DNA from: Takakia lepidozioides
Lineage: Eukaryota > Streptophyta > Takakiopsida > Takakiales > Takakiaceae
Direction: 5' to 3'
Assembly (NCBI GenBank): GCA_030704615.1
Contig: CM060734.1
Location: 42,670,042 to 42,734,041, forward strand
DNA: 64,000 nucleotides
Shown: piece after piece, positions 1-10,329 of the stretch
How the letters are laid out: every line of letters begins with the position of its first letter
Numbering within the stretch: the stretch's first letter is position 1
Notes under the pieces: model-generated
The model's input: only the letters and a program-made list of their open reading frames with translations
Told to the model about the DNA's origin: nothing
Databases searched by the model: none
Position numbers and translations under genes: made by a program

Positions 1-419
1 TCTTTTTCTTCCTCGAGTCTGTTTTGTCTCTGACGAAGGACTTCTCTCCGGTGGAACCGATTTGTAGAAGAGATGGAAATGGTTTGGGGGCCTTATTCCA
101 CTTCCTCGGTGCAGAACATTGCGCCAACACTGCAGGGTCGGGAAGCCTAGAAGTTGCAATTGAAGTTTCGTCCTTGTCCTCGTCGAAAGGGTTTCGGAGA
201 AGGGGAACGGAATGGAAATTGTCCCTTGAGCACTCCACATCCTGAATGGAATTCACACGTAACGAAGGGATTACCTCGGAACAGATTTCCAATGAAGACG
301 TCGTTTGACAGGAAGGTCACAATCCGCAGATTTTCTGGCCTGGAGTAAAACGAGAACATCAGACCCAGTACTAAGGAAAACAAAAGGACGAGTTAGAATT
401 CAGATATAAGTAATTTTAC
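1..419. other. Left edge, no gene recognised
   Basis: Open frames of about 60-80 codons exist on both strands here, but none shows a recognisable domain and none can be tied to the neighbouring exon with confidence. A further exon of the minus-strand gene that continues to the right could lie here. Confidence 0.3.
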
Positions 420-866
420 CTGACTTCTTCTGATTTGGGCTGTCCAACCTTCGTGCTGGGAAGAGAAAGAGGGAAGAGATGCAACATTGTGCTGCGGAGC
501 CGCAGCCGCAGCCGCGTCCTCAACGGATGACATTCTCGAGGTAGATTTCACACCATTGACACTTAACACGGAGGGTGAGGATTGTAGAGTGAGGTCCACG
601 AAATCCCCTGCACATTTGTCAAGTTGGCTTCCATCTTCGACATTCAATCCTAAACAATCCTGCGACAGAACATCCTTTTCAGGAATGGACTGAAGAAGAG
701 GGTCGTGCAATTGAAGGGAAACCAAGTGCATGGATGATGCTTCACCGTCGATGACAAAAATCTCAACAGTAGTGTGAATGTTGTCCCTCTGTAGACGAAT
801 TTCTGATATGGAGGATTCCAATGGAAGTCCCGACAAGAAGTTGGCATCAGCAACATCGCCATGAAC
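420..866 (-). pseudogene. Unrecognised exon of the layer-1 minus-strand gene
   Basis: An open stretch on the minus strand lies between a good acceptor (polypyrimidine then CTGCAG, about 867-872) and a donor (CAG/GTAAAA, about 418-420). It encodes about 149 residues with an acidic, Ser-rich middle and a run of six alanines near its end. I recognise no domain. It lies downstream of the FCP1-like exons in the same orientation and is probably part of the same transcription unit. A perfect 24-bp palindrome (909-932) sits in the intron about 40 bp upstream of the acceptor. I infer an exon from the splice signals and the open frame only. Confidence 0.4.
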
Positions 867-1274
867 CTGCAGAAACAAACTTACAAGGTCAATGTACAGA
901 CACGGGATAACCTCCACTGCACAGTGGAGGTTATCGGATTTGAAAAAGCCCCCGAGACGAGTTTCGGAGAAGGCCTGTATCTCAGAGGATCGGGATGGTA
1001 TGGGGTGGAGAAATGCTTGGATGAGACTAGGAAATAGCAAACAATTCCATGTCAATTCAGATTGAAAAGGAAATCACAGTACACAACAGTTTTTCTGGAA
1101 AAACAATACAACCTATAAAAAAAACCAATCAAAAATAAACATTGAATCACAGACGTGGTTGATCAATAAAATCTTTATTTTGAAGCATCACATCGGAGAT
1201 TCCCGTAATTAGAATCATCAACATAATTCACGAGAGGCTTAAACTTGGGATCGGTGGAAACATTCTGACAAGGC

Positions 1275-1885
1275 TTAAGTCATATCCTCTTTTCCCTGAG
1301 ATAACTGGAAACCGTGTGAGATTTCTTCATTCCAAGCAAAAACCTTCTGGAGATAGCAAGAGTCCGTCTCAACGTATTCAAACGATTTTAGAATCAGGCA
1401 GGATTCAGGCGGGTTCAACACACACTTAATAGCTAAATCGTCAATAAGTAGAGTGTTACTCAGGTTGTACTGACCACCAAATCTTTGCCAGACAGTCATC
1501 AATGGCTTCAAGAACAAACTTGGCGGGTCGTATCCTGATATAAATTGAGGGTGGACAGAAGTAGGACAGGAGATACAATCTTCCTGAGACATAACGAATG
1601 CCGGCTGAGGAAGACCCCGAAGCATAAAGTCCAGTATAGGCTGCAAGTTCTTGTACATCATGCAGCTCCATATACCTAGACGGAAATGTTTGTTCAACTT
1701 TGTCCACATCTCACGATATTTTTCCCGCCTATAGACAAGTCAAAATCCAACAAGAGCTGGTATCTTGTAGTCTGTCTCGGACATTCGGGGGACATAGTAG
1801 CTTTTCTGGTGCTTCAAGACTTTGCACAAAACTCCATTCAGGTCAAAAATTATCAAGCGCAATCATTTCGCAACTGGAGAAACTG
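1275..1885 (-). pseudogene. FCP1/NIF-like HAD phosphatase domain, copy B, broken by one TGA
   Basis: The minus-strand frame shows an N-terminal HAD motif I of the plant SCP/FCP1 type (IIFDLNGVL), a segment with FRLGIWSCMM (the GIWSS position of the family) and a C-terminal SNTLLIDD motif followed by NPP. This order matches NLI-interacting factor-like (FCP1) phosphatases, HAD enzymes that act on Ser/Thr phosphates such as those of the RNA polymerase II tail. The second Asp of the DxDxT catalytic motif is replaced by Asn, as in many plant relatives, so activity is doubtful. One in-frame TGA (1740-1742) splits an otherwise continuous frame. It lies 3' of a second, diverged FCP1-like copy on the same strand. 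Confidence 0.7.
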
Positions 1886-2011
1886 GTGCTGCAATCTGTG
1901 AGAAATTCATACATCCACTCATGTGGTAATCAAGATAAACCAAGGACAGGATTGACATTGGGAGAAACGTCCACTGGACAGTCGAGGTTCATGAAAATCT
2001 AGAGCAGCCAT

Positions 2012-2806
2012 CTACGTTTCAAACTGTTCCAATGAAGCGTCAGGAAATTTTTGTTTTCTAAGATAAACCTGCCACTGCAAATCCCATAGCAAGAGGCATT
2101 TGACCTTTGGGTCATTATACGGTGGACATCCTATGGGTTTTTCCACGTTGAATATATCAGCATCTTTTCCGGATAACCACAACTCTTCCAGGTGCGGTTT
2201 GAGTTTATCAAGAAGAAACCTGTCCTTGTATGGGTCGACGAGCGCTTTATATTTTGGAAGGAAGATACCGAGCGACTTTGGGTTCAAGTACGACTTATAC
2301 ATATTTTCTACAGTGTCGATAAGAAGTGTGTTTGATTTGTACGCTACAGGGTCGTCTACGGTGAAAAGGTCGTAGAGACGTTTAAGATATATTGGCGCTT
2401 TTGGATATTTGGGCCATTCGGCACTGAACGTCTGTCTATGCTTCACGCAGTTCTCATTGCTGAATTCCCTGACCTTGTAAAACCTTCTTCCAAACAAAGC
2501 CAGCCCTATATCCAGGACATTTTCTAACGGTCCAGTGTTCCAAAATTAGACCTCAAAATGCTTAAGGACCCATTTCAGGAAGTCGTCCAACCCATTTCGG
2601 ACTGCAAGCTTGAATTTTCCAGCGCACACACAAGGATGGGTTGCGGGAGGGGATCTCGGGCCATCTCGGATGTAAATCTCACCAAGGTAACCGACGTCAA
2701 GAACCAGGACGTAGTATCCTGGTCGAGATCCTTTCGGTCCCTCAGAGAGGCGATACCAATCCTGTGGGTTCACAGATTTATGATAGTCGATTGGAGGGTG
2801 AATCAT
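2012..2806 (-). pseudogene. FCP1/NIF-like HAD phosphatase domain, copy A, broken by one TAA
   Basis: The first half reads VLVLDVGYLG (HAD motif I position) and then a segment ending DDFLKWVLKHFEV, the usual lead-in to the family's VGIWSS motif. An in-frame TAA (2546-2548) falls exactly there. The frame continues through SNTLLIDT and a YLNP motif, corresponding to NTLLLDDSPYKALLNPP of FCP1-like proteins. The catalytic Asp pattern is degenerate (DVG in place of DLDGT). Reading 5' to 3' on the minus strand this copy precedes copy B, so the transcription unit carries two tandem FCP1-like domains. Each has one nonsense codon and both are probably dead. Confidence 0.65.
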
Positions 2807-3305
2807 ATCATCCTGTGGAATAACAGAACAATTAATTTATTTTGAAAACTAGAAGAAGGACAAAGAAGAACATAGCTAAGATGGTTATGAGGTGTATACC
2901 CGTTTCGGGAAGGGGTTCCGAATTTGCTGATGGTGCTGCTCGCTCTCTTTTCCTTCGCGGTGAGCAACGACCATCTCCGGCTCATCTCCTCCATCTCGCA
3001 ACGTCGACTGGGCAGTGGAGGTTGTTTGTTTGACCGGATCAATTGGGCTGGCCCTTATTGTTAAGTCCACCTGCCTCCTCACTGTTTGAGTCGCGATGGA
3101 TTCTGTCCGGGTTTGTGTGATTTCCTCCAATTTCAGTTCATGGATCTATACGAGTTTTCTTACCGCCAGTCATATGTAAATTTCAAGAATGTGGGGAATA
3201 TTAAGATACAAATCAGGTATTGCCAAAAACACAACCAGAACACAACCAGATGCAATACACACAATTTGTTCCATTTATAATGCTTGAAGACACCATAAAT
3301 CTCAC

Positions 3306-4049
3306 CTACATCCAAATTGACATGCTGGGAGACACTTTGAGAGTGAGTTGGGCTCTGAGTTCGGCCTCTGCCTCCGCTGTTTTTTCTTGGAGACGGGCTT
3401 TTAGTCATGCCTCTGTCACCACTGTCCATTTTTGCAGGGGACGGGCTCTTAGTCCTCCCTCTGTGTCCACTGTCTTTTGTGGGACACGGGCTCTTTGTCC
3501 TCGCTCTCTCTACCCTCTCTTTGGCGGGAGACGGGGACATTGGCGCCGGCTCGTCCCCTTCTACAGGTTTGAACCAGTCGTCTACACTCCCAATCAAATT
3601 GCCGCGCACCTCGATTGAGCTCGCCTCCGCACCCCTTGATGGTGAAGTAGGATTACTCTTAGTTCTCTTGCTTGAACTCGACAAATCCCCATCCAGAATC
3701 ACGACATTGTGGACCGCAATGTCTTGGGACCGCAATGTGACTGAGTTCTGAAGTCCTGAATCACATCCAAGTGTCTAGCCTCCCAACGGTCTGCATTGTC
3801 ACCATCGTGGCCCTCGTTGTCCCCGTTACCATCGATGCCCTCGTCCTCCTCTATGTGTTCAGAATGTCCGCCTCCTTCTTCCAAGTCTTCATCTTCCTCC
3901 TCCTCATCCTCATCATCGTCTCCACCGTCAACCTCTTCAGCAACATTGTCATTCTCAATTTGAAGCTTCTTAAAATTAGCTTCAACTTTTCCTTTGCAAA
4001 ACTTTTTCTTGGTTGAGTGGTTGATGTCAAGCACTCGAATGTTTCTTGC
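3306..4049 (-). pseudogene. Acidic and SP-repeat exon of the layer-1 gene
   Basis: The exon is bounded by an acceptor (CTACAG, about 4050-4055) and a donor (TAG/GTGAGA, about 3303-3306). The 5' part encodes a strongly acidic tract rich in Asp, Glu and Gly. After a change of frame near 3700-3740, where a short sequence is duplicated, it encodes a low-complexity stretch with repeated SPSP and TKSP motifs separated by basic RGRT or KDSG spacers. I recognise no enzyme domain. SP dipeptides are typical CTD-like or proline-directed phosphorylation sites, which is notable beside FCP1-like domains, but the link is inference. The frame change suggests decay or a missed short intron. Confidence 0.45.
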
Positions 4050-4140
4050 CTGTAGATAAACCCAGTCAGTAAAACAGATGACGTATTGGATCAAAAATGT
4101 AAAATTTGTATTTAAAATGCAAAAAGGTTTTACACTTACA

Positions 4141-5397
4141 TGTAGGACGTACGTCAACATCACGCCTCCGAAGATGTTGACAGCGGACATCCCGTCTCGA
4201 CAAAACAGGAGGCCAAATAGTCGTATGTGTCAGTTCGTAGCTCATGATTATAAGTCCTGCACTCTTCTTCAAAAGCTGATGGCTTCTCAGAGGGCCCTTC
4301 CAGAATCGGCTATATTGGCTCGATTAACAGTACGGTGGAGATGTGCTCGTCCGGATTCTGCATCTCCTCAGGTGTCGCTGGAAAAACATAGTCCAGGCAC
4401 AGTACAGTCTGAGAGAAAGTCTTCGTGCTGTTTTTGTAAATATTTTCATACTCTCCCGGAACATAAAATCCCTGACGGACAAGATACGATGTTCTTCCGG
4501 AACCATTTCGGATGTAGGAGACCAGATTGGCCGAGGATGGGTGCGTCGAGAAGAAAACAAAAGCACTCGTGTTCATTTTCTAAGCCACAAAGGCCTCCAG
4601 TATGTTCACATAATCGTTGGACTCAAATACGACATAGTCGTCTTCAGAAATTGTATTGACGAACACCATCGCTATGTTGTCAAACCGTTTCTTCGGTGCG
4701 AGTCGCAGACGAGACTTGGCATCGGCGAATTTTGTTTCTCCACCCATGATAGTGTAATGAGTCTTGAAACTCGCTGAAATAATTGCCATGGCATCCTCTC
4801 TATCCTCATAAGCTTTCTTGATGGAGGAGACGTATTTAACAAAAGCAGCCGTGAGTGGTTTTGTCTCCATGTTCATCTTGATCTTGCTTTGTATGTAATC
4901 CGTCCCCAGGTTGTCTTTAAATGTTGAGAACTCTGCCTTATTGAAGTGGTACTTTCTCTTCACTTCACGCCACTCGTCCTTAGTGTACGGTTCCGTGCAC
5001 TGTTTGCTCCTCCGAGGCCACCCCAACACTTCCATCACATCGTCGACAATAAACCGCCGCATTTTCATGTCGTTTATGTACTTGTTCATGCCTTGAATTG
5101 ATTTGTCTTGACCTTTGTAATCTCGAATGGTCAATTTCATGTCCAGGATTTTCTGCGCAACTTTTATCAGCTGCCATCTGTTCAACCCTTACAGCTTTGC
5201 GATAGCAGATTTCGTGAGCTGTTGTTGTTCACCCTTGTACTGTATCCCAAGCGGGTCGAGTAGCTTTCCCTGCTCCCAGTTTTTGAAAACATCTTCCCAG
5301 ATCTTCCAAACGTCGTCGTCGCAAAGTACCAGGACCATTGTCTCCTTAATGCTACCCATTTCTAGTATCAAATGACAGACAAACATGAACTCCTGCA
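4141..5397 (-). pseudogene. Unrecognised coding stretch with several in-frame stops
   Basis: One minus-strand frame runs across this interval and is interrupted by isolated stops at 5189-5191 (TAA), 4580-4582 (TAG) and 4310-4312 (TAG), with more near the 3' end. The start fits an acceptor near 5398 (GTGCAG) and the end a donor near 4140 (CAT/GTAAGT). The product would be a mixed Lys-rich globular protein of over 400 residues. I do not recognise it. Codon-level continuity on both sides of each stop indicates a gene that decayed recently by point mutation. Confidence 0.45.
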
Positions 5398-5497
5398 CAT
5401 TCATTCAGGGATAAATTAGTTGTCACTCCGACAACAGAAGTATTCTTTAGCATAAAATGAATGTGAATAGTAGATTTTGATTCCATAAATGGAAACC

Positions 5498-6243
5498 TTC
5501 ACAAGGAAGATACTCTCGAATCCGAATGGAAATACATCATTGTATTCCTTCGTGAGCCTCTCCTCCATCTTCTCGCATTTTTCCTTGTCAAAAATCTCCC
5601 CAGCTTTAGGTCTCTTGTTATCTGACATCAATGTTGGATCCTGATCCTCCTTCTGTTTCTTCTTTCCTGCGGAAGTCCCGGCCTCATTGTCATCATTGCC
5701 GGCTGTCGACGACTTGCGTTTTCCCCTCTTCGGCATTGATGCTTCCTCTAGTGCTCGTTTCTTGCGAATGTCATTCCCCATTGCGTGCAGAAGATCCAGA
5801 AAAATACTCCAAGCCCTCGACAAACCTACGTCTGTAAATACAGAGCCCTCGTCTGGAAATCTAAAACCCAGTGCAACGCATTCACTCATCAACGACTTGT
5901 TCAGACGACCCACCTCCACTTTGAAACCAAACGTCCTAGGGGTTCTCGCATCCTCATGCAGGAACAAAACCAACATCGGGTTTTTCTCTTCAGATTCAAG
6001 CTCTATATCGAGAGCTTCTGCGTATTTTAAGTCTATTATTACTCCAAGACTTCTGTAATGAAAAGATAGTTTTTGATTAGGAGGTGTACCGACAGGCACG
6101 ATGCTCCAATCTATCACCTCTGGGTTAAGCTCAAAAATAGCGGTATGCTCAGTTTTGAAATGTGAGGACTTCCGGCATACGAATGCGCCACAAATATCTC
6201 CAATCAATCCCGGGACGCAATCTGGTGGTGTAGGATGTCTTCT
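5498..6243 (-). pseudogene. Unrecognised exon with basic nuclear-type tract
   Basis: An open frame of about 248 codons begins after an acceptor at about 6244 (GTAACAG) and ends at a donor near 5497 (AAG/GTTTCC). The first two thirds look globular. The middle third contains a lysine/arginine-rich tract with KRGKRK and KKKQK, a plausible nuclear localisation signal. No family is recognised. It follows the CTD-like repeat protein in the same orientation, and a family-1 palindrome (6322-6345) lies in the gap just upstream. Unlike its neighbours it has no internal stop. Confidence 0.45.
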
Positions 6244-6562
6244 GTTACAAGCAAACACAAATTTATTAGATAATCAAATAATAGGATCTCTCTTACTAGC
6301 ATCCATCATTCCAGAAATGAGAACCTCCACTGGACAATGGAGGTTCGTATGTACGAGTCTTTCTACATAAAATGGGAAATCCTCCATTTTTTTCAGATGT
6401 TGAAGAAAAAACTTTAATGAAAATGAGGCTCAGGAGCCATTGAGTACATCATCCTGAAACATGACTAATTTACAATAGAAATCTTCGAACCTAATTCGTC
6501 CAAAATATACTAAGGAACTTCTCGCACTATATTCAGACGATTCTAGATTATATACCCAAGAA

Positions 6563-7216
6563 CTACATAATGCTTCTTCTTATCTCTCTGAGTGTATCAG
6601 GCGAATAGTCTGGAGGGGTATATTTTGGGGATCCGGTGATACTATCAGGAGACGCAGGGGAGTATCCTGGAGATCCGGAGACGTCCAATAGTTCCAGGAC
6701 TCCCCCGCTCGTTTCAGTATCGAGGAGGAAGTTTGGAGGATAATATCCTTCAGATCTTGATGTGGATTCAGGAGATGTTGGCGAGTAACCCGGAGATGCT
6801 GGATATCCAAAAATGGTCACTCGTATCGCCGCCAATGTGTCTAGGGAATAGTCTGAAGGGGTGTATGTCGGATAATCTTGGGAGTGGGCAGGAGATCCGT
6901 TGATATCATTGTTTACATGAACGCTTTCTCTTATTTCCGCCAGAGTATCCTTACAGATGACTTCAGGTGTATTGCTCGGAGATTCGGATGCGTTCCGCGG
7001 GGATTCTACAGTCACATTTTCGTCATTGACAGACACTTTGTTCGGCTCGGTAGACCCCCAGCTGGATTTTTCATCTGGTTCTGAAACACCATGTTTTTTA
7101 TCTGGACGGTCCGCTTCCATCACGTCTACCAAACACCGTCTCTTGCTCCAATTTAATCTGGCTGTCTTGTAGTCATTGTCAGACACCGGTTCCCCACCCT
7201 CGTTCCTCTTTCTCAT
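6563..7216 (-). CDS. Protein with RNA polymerase II CTD-like YSPTSP repeats
   Basis: An ATG at 7216 opens an uninterrupted frame of about 217 codons. The N-terminal third is charged (MRKRNEGGEP and a KRR tract). The C-terminal two thirds are built from an imperfect repeat in which SPGYSPTSPES or SPGYSPASPDS is followed by a YTPPDYSPDTLREIR-like block; three to four copies are visible, some eroded. YSPTSP is the core of the RNA polymerase II CTD heptad. A family-1 palindrome (7270-7293) lies about 55 bp upstream of the ATG. The same strand downstream carries two FCP1-like domains, the family that dephosphorylates the CTD. Whether the protein is expressed or mimics the CTD is inference. Confidence 0.55.
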   Translation of the reverse strand: MRKRNEGGEPVSDNDYKTARLNWSKRRCLVDVMEADRPDKKHGVSEPDEKSSWGSTEPNKVSVNDENVTVESPRNASESPSNTPEVICKDTLAEIRESVHVNNDINGSPAHSQDYPTYTPSDYSLDTLAAIRVTIFGYPASPGYSPTSPESTSRSEGYYPPNFLLDTETSGGVLELLDVSGSPGYSPASPDSITGSPKYTPPDYSPDTLREIRRSIM

Positions 7217-7499
7217 TCTGACATAAAAACTAATCAAAGTGTGTAATTGGCTGACCCAAAGAAATATCAAACCTCCACTGGGTAGTGGAGGTTCCCAATT
7301 ATCGTATCCCAGTCTCGTTGGAAAGTATGTGTCACACTTACAATGTTACACATATGATTCCATCACTCGTTCCCACATCGTCTCAAACTGATTTCAATTT
7401 TCCCGTAATTATCCGATTTCGTCCTTACTTTAAAAAAATGCCTTTCAACTTCCGCATACAGAATTCACGCGAACCTCCACTGGGTAGTGGAGGTTCCAG

Positions 7500-9093
7500 T
7501 TTCTGGTTGCTCATGTACATGACATGGGTCTACGAATACTCTACTCTGGCCTGCACAAAGCCTACTGTCAGCATATGTCTACTGTAGAATACAAGTAGAC
7601 TAGGCTATCGTGGTTTTTCAGAATTGTCGAATTTGACATAATTGGATAAGAAATGAAAATTTCCATTCAGAATCGAATTTGAATGGGAAGAAATGCATCA
7701 ACTAACGCTGGATTTGGGGATCAAGAAAACGGTTGAGAAATAAACATCCGGGCATTTCCGAAACCACTGTCATCAATAAACCACCACAATGAACAAAACA
7801 AGCAATACAATTAGCACGGTAATCTCCCGCCACCCTAAACCATTACCCTAATCGACCAGAACAAGCACACACAAACCCAATTGCACACAAAACCACCACA
7901 CAAAACCACCCTACAAACCATTGGTGAATTGAAAAACAACAGTGAAGCAATGACTCAGGAATGCACTGAAGCACAGAATGGAGCAGGAGTGAAATGAATT
8001 GACAGAGAATGAAACAGCATTGAAGCAAACAACGAAGCAAACAATGAAACAGAAACCTAATGTGCACTAAAGCACGAACTGAAGCACTAAAGACAGTGCA
8101 GTGCAGCAGAGAATGAAGCAGGATCGAAACGAATTGAATCTTGAACAGGCCACATAAATCGAGAGCGGGCCAACACAAAACGTGAAACAGAAGACGAAAA
8201 GAGGGAGTTTTTAATGTTGTACCTGCTTGTGCCGGCCATTTTGGTGCCCCTGCAACCACAGTCCTTCGTTTGATACTCTCTTCCGCACCTCCACCTGCCG
8301 GTAATTGCACTGTGCTCTCGCCTCTACACTCGTCAATCTCCACTCGCCACTGTCCGGTCTCTCCTCCCCGCTCTTCAAATTTCGCCTATTTTACTCTCTC
8401 ACCTTTCACCCTCTCCTCTCTCTGCACTCGGCCAAGTCTGCTCTTTCTCTCCACGCTCCAGTGTCCAGTCACTGCAAAACGAGCTCCAAAACCCTTCCCT
8501 TTCACGCTCTCCTCTCTCAACTGTTAAGCTCTCACTCGCGCAGCGCTTACGCGTAGAAAATGGGAAGCCCAAAGGTTGGGCTCAAAGAGCGCACCCCTTA
8601 TAAGCGACCTTCAAGGATGATCTGAATCATCGCCTCCGTCCAAAATCGAACGGTCGCATGGCCCAAATGGATGTTCTGCCCCATCCACGCAAACTAACAT
8701 TAATACTGTCCATCCACACAGATGAAATTAGTTCAACTTTTGTTCCACGAATGCACACGTTTGGACAGACGACTAGATAGACGAATGAAAAAAGGACGAA
8801 ATGATTGTAATGACGCCATTGGTCAAACTCTGCAACCCTCACGCTTACAAAAATCTTAAAATAGATTCGAAGCCAACAAACCTTAACCCACGCCCCAAAT
8901 GCACATGTGACCACCCACGTGACACGCCTAGGCAATCATTTCGAACTCAATCTGCCAGAGGACACAATGTTGTACCTACGGATTCGTCACACTGTATAAT
9001 CATTGTCTCATATTGAGCCGTCCACAATTACTTTCGGCTGTTAGCCTCCAGGCGTTAATATTCCCTGACAGACATACGGCTTTAAGGATAATA
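7500..9093. other. Non-coding stretch with low-complexity blocks
   Basis: No domain-bearing frame is seen. About 7930-8140 is a degenerate GAAGCA/GAATGAA-rich tract, and about 8330-8530 is a pyrimidine-rich CTCTCC tract. The latter could be a promoter-proximal region for the minus-strand genes to the left, but I see no specific motif to prove it. Confidence 0.5.
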
Positions 9094-9189
9094 GATGGTC
9101 CCTCGTGTCGGGCATTCCTCAATTTAAGGTCCAGAGCCACCATAGGGACTGCCCATTTATCGAGGGATACCCGACACGAGGGGTCCATC
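9094..9189. repeat. Inverted repeat (stem about 18 bp, loop about 60 bp)
   Basis: ATGGTCC followed by CTCGTGTCGGG (about 9096-9112) is mirrored by CCCGACACGAG followed by GGGTCCAT (about 9170-9188). A second short pair, ATTCCTC/GAGGGAT, lies inside the arms. The arms could form a hairpin of about 95 bp. No transposon signature surrounds it. Confidence 0.7.
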
Positions 9190-9736
9190 CCTACTTCAAA
9201 CATGTGCAAGCAAGCAAGGCACGACAAAGCATTCTGCACACCTGTAATGCACCGCCCTCGCTGTCCAATGCAATGCGCTGGCATGTAATGCCCTGCCCTG
9301 CCCAAGTGTTTTATTCACTGTAACAGCACGATAAATATAAACAGAACAATCTCAAAGTGCTTTATGGTTCACCTCCGGATTCCTCCCAGCTAATTATAAT
9401 GATCGATTGTTAATGTGCAGTCCCGAATTAGATGTGGCGATTAGCCGCCTGACTTCATTTCTCCATGCCACTTGTCAGAATCGACATCCTTCATGCTTAT
9501 TCCAGAGTCTGCTGTTAGAGCCGCACGATAATGATGCCAGACTTGTAGTCCTACTAACGTACAAGTACGATAGAATTCAGTCTGATCGCGGCCGTTATCT
9601 CCATAATTAATGTGACAATGGCTGCTGTCAATAAATGGAAAATTGTGCACACTTTCAATGAAGCCGAGATTTCGTGAGTTGAAATAAGCCGTTCGATTCC
9701 GCCTTAATCCACGGTGGCCACAATCGATCCGGGAGA
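9190..9736. other. Non-coding flank left of the MULE
   Basis: Nothing recognisable is seen in this stretch up to the target duplication at 9737-9747. Confidence 0.4.
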
Positions 9737-9747
9737 GAAAGCATACC
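9737..9747. repeat. Left target-site duplication of the MULE (11 bp)
   Basis: GAAAGCATACC occurs here and again at 32948-32958, directly outside the two inverted GC-rich ends. An 11-bp duplication is within the 8-11 bp range known for Mutator-like elements. Confidence 0.75.
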
Positions 9748-9960
9748 CAACGACGCAATGGCGTGAGCGTTGCACGTGAGCGCGCGAGCGTACGCTCACG
9801 CAGGAGTGACGTGGCGTGAGCGTACGCTCACGCCAGCTGACGTGGCGTGAGCGTCATGTCAGCATGCTGATGTGGCGGTAAATGATGACGTGGCACTGTC
9901 CGTCAACTGCCACGTCAGCATTAACATGCGCCGCCTATAACCGTGGATGGTCCTATGACC
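9748..9960. repeat. Left terminal inverted repeat region of the MULE
   Basis: This GC-rich stretch is dense in GCGTGAGCG, GAGCGTACGCTC palindromes and ACGTGGC. Its outer 40 bp pair with the reverse complement of about 32905-32947. The internal palindromes may be transposase-binding or methylation-rich sites; that is inference. Confidence 0.7.
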
Positions 9961-10329
9961 GTGGAATTAATGCAGGGAATCTTGCCTAAATAGAATCAAG
10001 ACGAGCGTTGAGGCCTACAATTGCAGCATCCAACATTGTGCAATTACAAATGCTTGTTTCACTTTTACAATTACGAAGACGACAAAATATCCTCACAAAG
10101 TGTGCGCCATAAAGGCTGCCACGAGAAGACTTCCTCCCTCCTCAAATAACAATGAGAGTTATGATCATCTTCAAAAGATGATTGTAGTGCATAGCGACAG
10201 CAAGACATGTAGACTTCGAACGGTGCAATGACAAATGTGCACTACCTAAAAGTTGTCACTCAGACCTCACTCCGTATAGTTGGAGGCCATATCATTGCAC
10301 AGCCGACGAATTGATGTGAATTACACATT

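Larger units (their letters stand above)
909..7495. repeat. Dispersed 24-bp palindromes, family 1, left group (6 copies)
   Basis: Copies lie at 909-932, 1966-1989, 3000-3023, 6322-6345, 7270-7293 and 7472-7495. The consensus is two 11-bp arms, AACCTCCACTG and CAGTGGAGGTT, around a variable 2-bp centre (CA, GA, GG, GA, GG, GG). The first copy has perfect arms; the others have one to three arm changes. All lie in gaps between coding stretches. The same family recurs at 33.3-37.2 kb but is not seen inside the MULE at 9.7-32.9 kb. Confidence 0.9.

Noticed and set aside
1740-5191. Very short (15-23 bp) introns explaining the in-frame stops
   Set aside because: Some GT...AG pairs exist around the stops, but lengths do not keep the frame consistently and such introns are not known in plants.
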